A stretch of DNA of 61,902 nt. Origin: CAYYFX01 sp964471155. GTDB taxonomy: Bacteria > ARS69. The notes beneath the pieces were generated by a model. It had not been told where the DNA came from. It searched no databases and worked only from the letters and a program-made list of their open reading frames with translations. The position numbers and the translations under genes were made by a program. Location of the stretch: positions 1 through 61,902 of the forward strand of contig CAYYFX010000009.1 of NCBI GenBank assembly GCA_964471155.1. The letters are read 5' to 3'. Positions 58,976 to 61,902 of the stretch are shown piece after piece (position 1 is the first letter of the stretch; every line of letters begins with the position of its first letter).

Positions 58976-61902
58976 ATGCATTTGAAGTTCCTCACCCGGC
59001 TGTTCGGCAGCCAGCAGTCCCGCGACCTGCGCCGCTACTGGCCCCTCGTCGAGGAGATCAACGAGGCGATGCGGGGCCTCGAGGCCCTGCCCGACGAGGC
59101 CCTGCAGGGGAAGACCGCGGAGTTCCGCGCCCGGCTCGCGCAGGGCGAGCCGCTCGAGGATCTCGTCATCCCGGCCTTCGCGGTCGTGAAGGACGCCTGC
59201 CGCCGGCTCAAGGGGCGGACGTTCCAGCTCGTGGGGCATGAGGCCGCCTGGGACATGGTCCCGTTCGACGTGCAGCTCATCGGCGGGATGGTGCTGAACG
59301 ACGGGCGGATCGCGGAGATGGGCACGGGCGAGGGCAAGACGCTCGTCGCCGTGCTGCCGCTGTACCTGAACGCGCTGGAGGGGAAGGGCGCGCACCTCGT
59401 CACCGTGAACGACTACCTGGCGTTGCGCGACAGCCAGTGGATGGGCGAGGTCTTCCGCTTCCTCGGGCTCACCGTGGGCGTGATCCAGCAGGGGCAGACG
59501 CCGGCGCAGCGCCGCGTCGCCTACGCCGCGGACATCACCTACGGCACGAACAACGAGTTCGGCTTCGACTACCTGCGGGACAACATGGCGGTGCGCGCGG
59601 AGGACCGCGTGCAGCGCGGGCACCACTTCGCCATCGTGGACGAGGTGGACTCCATCCTGATCGACGAGGCGCGCACGCCGCTCATCATCTCCGGTCCGGT
59701 GGAGAGCGACACGCACCGCTTCGACGAGCTGAAGACGCCCGTGCAGCGCCTGTTCGCGAAGCAGCGGGAGCTGGTGAACGCGAAGATCGCGGAGGCGGAG
59801 GCGCTGCTGGAGAAGGCCGACCAGGCGAAGGACGAGGACGCGCGCCGGGAGGCCGGGCGCCTGCTCCTCCTCGCGCAGCGCGGCGCCCCGAAGAACCGCC
59901 GCTTCATGAAGCTCCTGGCCGAGACCGGCGTGAAGAAGCTCATCCAGGACATCGAAGCGGACTACATGCGGGACAAGACCCTGCACGAGCTGGACGAGGA
60001 GCTGTACTACACCATCGAGGAGCGCCGGCACACGTGCGACCTCACCGAGATGGGCCGGAACCTCCTCAGCCCGCGGGATCCCGAGATGTTCGTCCTGCCG
60101 GACCTGGCGGACGAGCTCACCCGCATCGAGGGGGACGGGGAGCTCGACGAGCGCGGCAAGCTGGAGGCGAAGGAGCAGCTCCACGCCACGTACGACGAGC
60201 GCGCGCAGCGCGTGCAGAACCTGAACCAGCTGCTCAAGGCCTACGCCCTGTACGAGAAGGACGTGAACTACGTCGTCGAGGAGGGGAAGGTCGTCATCGT
60301 CGACGAGTTCACCGGCCGCATGATGCCCGGCCGCCGCTTCTCCGACGGGTTGCACCAGGCGCTGGAGGCGAAGGAAGGCGTCCACATCGAGCGGGACAAC
60401 CAGACCCTCGCCACGATCACGCTCCAGAACTACTTCCGCATGTACAAGAAGCTCGCGGGGATGACCGGCACCGCGGAGACGGAAGAGTCGGAGTTCATGC
60501 AGATCTACAAGCTGCCCGTCGTGGTGATCCCGCCGAACCGTCCGGTGGCGCGGAACGACCACGAGGACCAGCTGTTCCGCACGAAGCGGGAGAAGTTCAA
60601 CGCCGTGCTGCAGGAGATCGAGGAGATCCACAAGGGCGGCCGCCCCGTGCTCGTGGGCACCACGTCCGTGGAGACCTCGGAGCTCATCTCCCGGATGCTG
60701 AAGCGCTCGCACATCCCGCACTCGGTGCTGAACGCGAAGTACCACCAGCAGGAGGCGGAGATCATCTCCCGCGCGGGGCTGCCCGGGGCGGTGACCATCG
60801 CGACGAACATGGCCGGCCGCGGCACGGACATCAAGCTGGGCCACGGCGTGGCCGAGGCGGGCGGGCTGCACATCATCGGCACGGAGCGGCACGAGGCGCG
60901 CCGCATCGACCGGCAGCTGCGCGGCCGGGCCGGGCGCCAGGGGGATCCGGGATCCTCGCGGTTCTACCTGTCCCTGGAAGACGACCTGATGCGGCTGTTC
61001 CAGTCGGATCGCGTCGCCACGATCATGGACAAGCTGGGCGTGCAGGAAGGCGAGGTCATCGAGCACCGGTTCATGACCCGCGCCATCGAGAAGGCGCAGA
61101 AGCGGGTGGAGGAGCAGAACTTCGGCATCCGCAAGCACCTGCTCGAGTACGACAACGTGATGAACAAGCAGCGCGAGATCATCTACGGCCGCCGGCTCGA
61201 GAGCCTGGAGGGCGCGGACCTGGCGGCGGAGTGCCGGAACCTCATCGCCGACATCGCGGCCGCCACGGTGGAGGAGCACACCGCGGCCGCCTCGGACGAC
61301 GCGGCGCAGTGGGACTACGGCGCGTTGCGCCACGCCTTCGCGGGCTTCACGCTCGATCCTCTGACCGGCCTCGACCGCACGGTGTCGGCNNNNNNNNNNG
61401 GACTTCGAGGCGGCGGCGCACGACGGGCGCGGTTCGCCGGAGCTGAAGGAGTTCGGCGCGCAGGCCGTGCTCGCGCGGTACGGGGAGCGCGAGGCGCTCG
61501 TGGGACCGGAGCTGTACCGGCAGTTCGAGCGGTTCGTCACGCTGACCACGATCGACCAGAACTGGAAGGACCACCTGTACAGCCTGGACCGGCTGCGCGA
61601 GGGCATCGGGCTGCGCGCGTACGGGCAGAAGGACCCGCTCCTGGAGTACAAGAAGGAGGCGTTCCAGCTGTTCTCCGATCTCATGGATCGGATCGACCTG
61701 CAGACGGCGGAGCGGCTCATGCGCACGGAGATCCGGCTCGAGGCGCCGCCGCCGCCGCCCCGGGTCCCCGTGGGCGTGGCGCACCAGCCGGCCGCCCCGT
61801 CCGGTCTCCCGGCCCCGGCGGGCGCCCCGGCGTCCCCCGTGGCCGCCGGCGCCCCCGCCGCGCGCGGCCGGCTCCCGGTCACGCCGCCCCGCCCCGCCGC
61901 CT
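58976..61902 (+). CDS. secA: Protein translocase ATPase SecA (3' end outside window, one assembly gap)
   Basis: Motor ATPase that drives preproteins through SecYEG. M-H-L-K-F-L-T-R-L-F-G-S start at ATG 58976. Walker A MGTGEGKT (115-122), DEVDSILIDEARTPLIISG near 220, GMTGTAETEE and the helicase motif NMAGRGTDIKLG are intact. Between the first nucleotide domain and the preprotein cross-linking domain there is an insertion (about 255-345, with a Glu/Ala-rich coiled coil and GAPKNRRFMKLLAETG), as in Bacteroidetes/Chlorobi SecA. Ten Ns at 61390-61399 shift the frame as written. The frame after the gap (TTIDQNWKDHLY, RLREGIGLRAYGQKDPL) is unbroken to the window end, and the metal-binding tail is not reached. 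Confidence 0.95.
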   Translation, partial: MHLKFLTRLFGSQQSRDLRRYWPLVEEINEAMRGLEALPDEALQGKTAEFRARLAQGEPLEDLVIPAFAVVKDACRRLKGRTFQLVGHEAAWDMVPFDVQLIGGMVLNDGRIAEMGTGEGKTLVAVLPLYLNALEGKGAHLVTVNDYLALRDSQWMGEVFRFLGLTVGVIQQGQTPAQRRVAYAADITYGTNNEFGFDYLRDNMAVRAEDRVQRGHHFAIVDEVDSILIDEARTPLIISGPVESDTHRFDELKTPVQRLFAKQRELVNAKIAEAEALLEKADQAKDEDARREAGRLLLLAQRGAPKNRRFMKLLAETGVKKLIQDIEADYMRDKTLHELDEELYYTIEERRHTCDLTEMGRNLLSPRDPEMFVLPDLADELTRIEGDGELDERGKLEAKEQLHATYDERAQRVQNLNQLLKAYALYEKDVNYVVEEGKVVIVDEFTGRMMPGRRFSDGLHQALEAKEGVHIERDNQTLATITLQNYFRMYKKLAGMTGTAETEESEFMQIYKLPVVVIPPNRPVARNDHEDQLFRTKREKFNAVLQEIEEIHKGGRPVLVGTTSVETSELISRMLKRSHIPHSVLNAKYHQQEAEIISRAGLPGAVTIATNMAGRGTDIKLGHGVAEAGGLHIIGTERHEARRIDRQLRGRAGRQGDPGSSRFYLSLEDDLMRLFQSDRVATIMDKLGVQEGEVIEHRFMTRAIEKAQKRVEEQNFGIRKHLLEYDNVMNKQREIIYGRRLESLEGADLAAECRNLIADIAAATVEEHTAAASDDAAQWDYGALRHAFAGFTLDPLTGLDRTVSXXXXGLRGGGARRARFAGAEGVRRAGRARAVRGARGARGTGAVPAVRAVRHADHDRPELEGPPVQPGPAARGHRAARVRAEGPAPGVQEGGVPAVLRSHGSDRPADGGAAHAHGDPARGAAAAAPGPRGRGAPAGRPVRSPGPGGRPGVPRGRRRPRRARPAPGHAAPPRR
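61390..61399. other. Assembly gap (10 N) in secA
   Basis: Undetermined bases. Frame before the gap is 2, after it 0, so the true length must be a multiple of three. Confidence 0.95.

Noticed and set aside
1..61902. CRISPR array, insertion sequence, prophage or integrase
   Set aside because: No spaced repeats, transposase or integrase-like protein, or terminal inverted repeats were seen.

Overview
The window is a very GC-rich (about three quarters G+C by eye), densely packed bacterial chromosome segment. Nearly all genes are on the plus strand, and most junctions are 4-bp NTGA overlaps with GTG or ATG starts. The organism is a diderm that makes lipid A. Three things point to the FCB superphylum, probably a GC-rich candidate lineage such as Eiseniibacteriota or a relative: SecA carries the long insertion typical of Bacteroidetes/Chlorobi-type SecA, two exported proteins end in FlgD-like Ig sorting-type domains, and a Minf_1886-family gene is present. 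The phylum is an inference. Nothing here fixes the species.

Layout. (1) 1-7772: lipid A/Kdo operon (fabZ end, lpxA, a GnnA-like oxidoreductase, lpxB, a DUF374 acyltransferase, waaA, lpxK) ending with nadB. (2) 7851-20053: LPS core operon with a Minf_1886 protein, an MsbA-like exporter, five GT9 heptosyltransferase-type enzymes, split HldE (rfaE1 and rfaE2), GT4 and GT2 transferases and a WaaL-like ligase. (3) 20104-24297: two GT4 enzymes, a DUF3108 protein and a deoxyhypusine-synthase-like protein. (4) 24294-40665: exopolysaccharide or O-antigen locus. It opens with a strong promoter and a roughly 370-nt structured leader, followed by an export lipoprotein, a Wzz/GumC co-polymerase, an ExeA-type ATPase fused to a SPOR domain, a tyrosine-kinase-like protein lacking the P-loop lysine, a GT39 enzyme, a polymerase, a GT4, a WcaJ-type priming transferase, a WlbA/DegT amino-sugar pair, a radical SAM protein and two more GT4s. 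(5) 40743-42296: membrane GAF/HD-GYP protein, probably a c-di-GMP phosphodiesterase. (6) 42351-42718: tRNA-Gly/Cys/Leu operon. (7) 42811-45457: Wzx-like flippase and a convergent GT4. (8) 45592-61902: exported beta-helix protein, comEC, purN-purC-purH, lytic transglycosylase, NHL-repeat protein, polyprenol-kinase-like protein, PQQ-propeller protein and secA (runs off the end).

Together the genes build, assemble and export lipid A, heptose-containing core and a surface polysaccharide, with a likely c-di-GMP input and peptidoglycan/secretion housekeeping downstream. Three 10-N assembly gaps occur (42417, 57699, 61390). Each behaves as if the missing stretch were a multiple of three, and the tRNA gap fits 12 nt.

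Most notable points: the structured leader before the export operon, the pseudo-kinase, the ATPase-SPOR fusion, the missing UDP-diacylglucosamine hydrolase with a GnnA-like gene in its usual place, overlapping divergent promoters at 45515-45565, and promoters built into stop codons. I saw no insertion sequence, prophage or CRISPR array.
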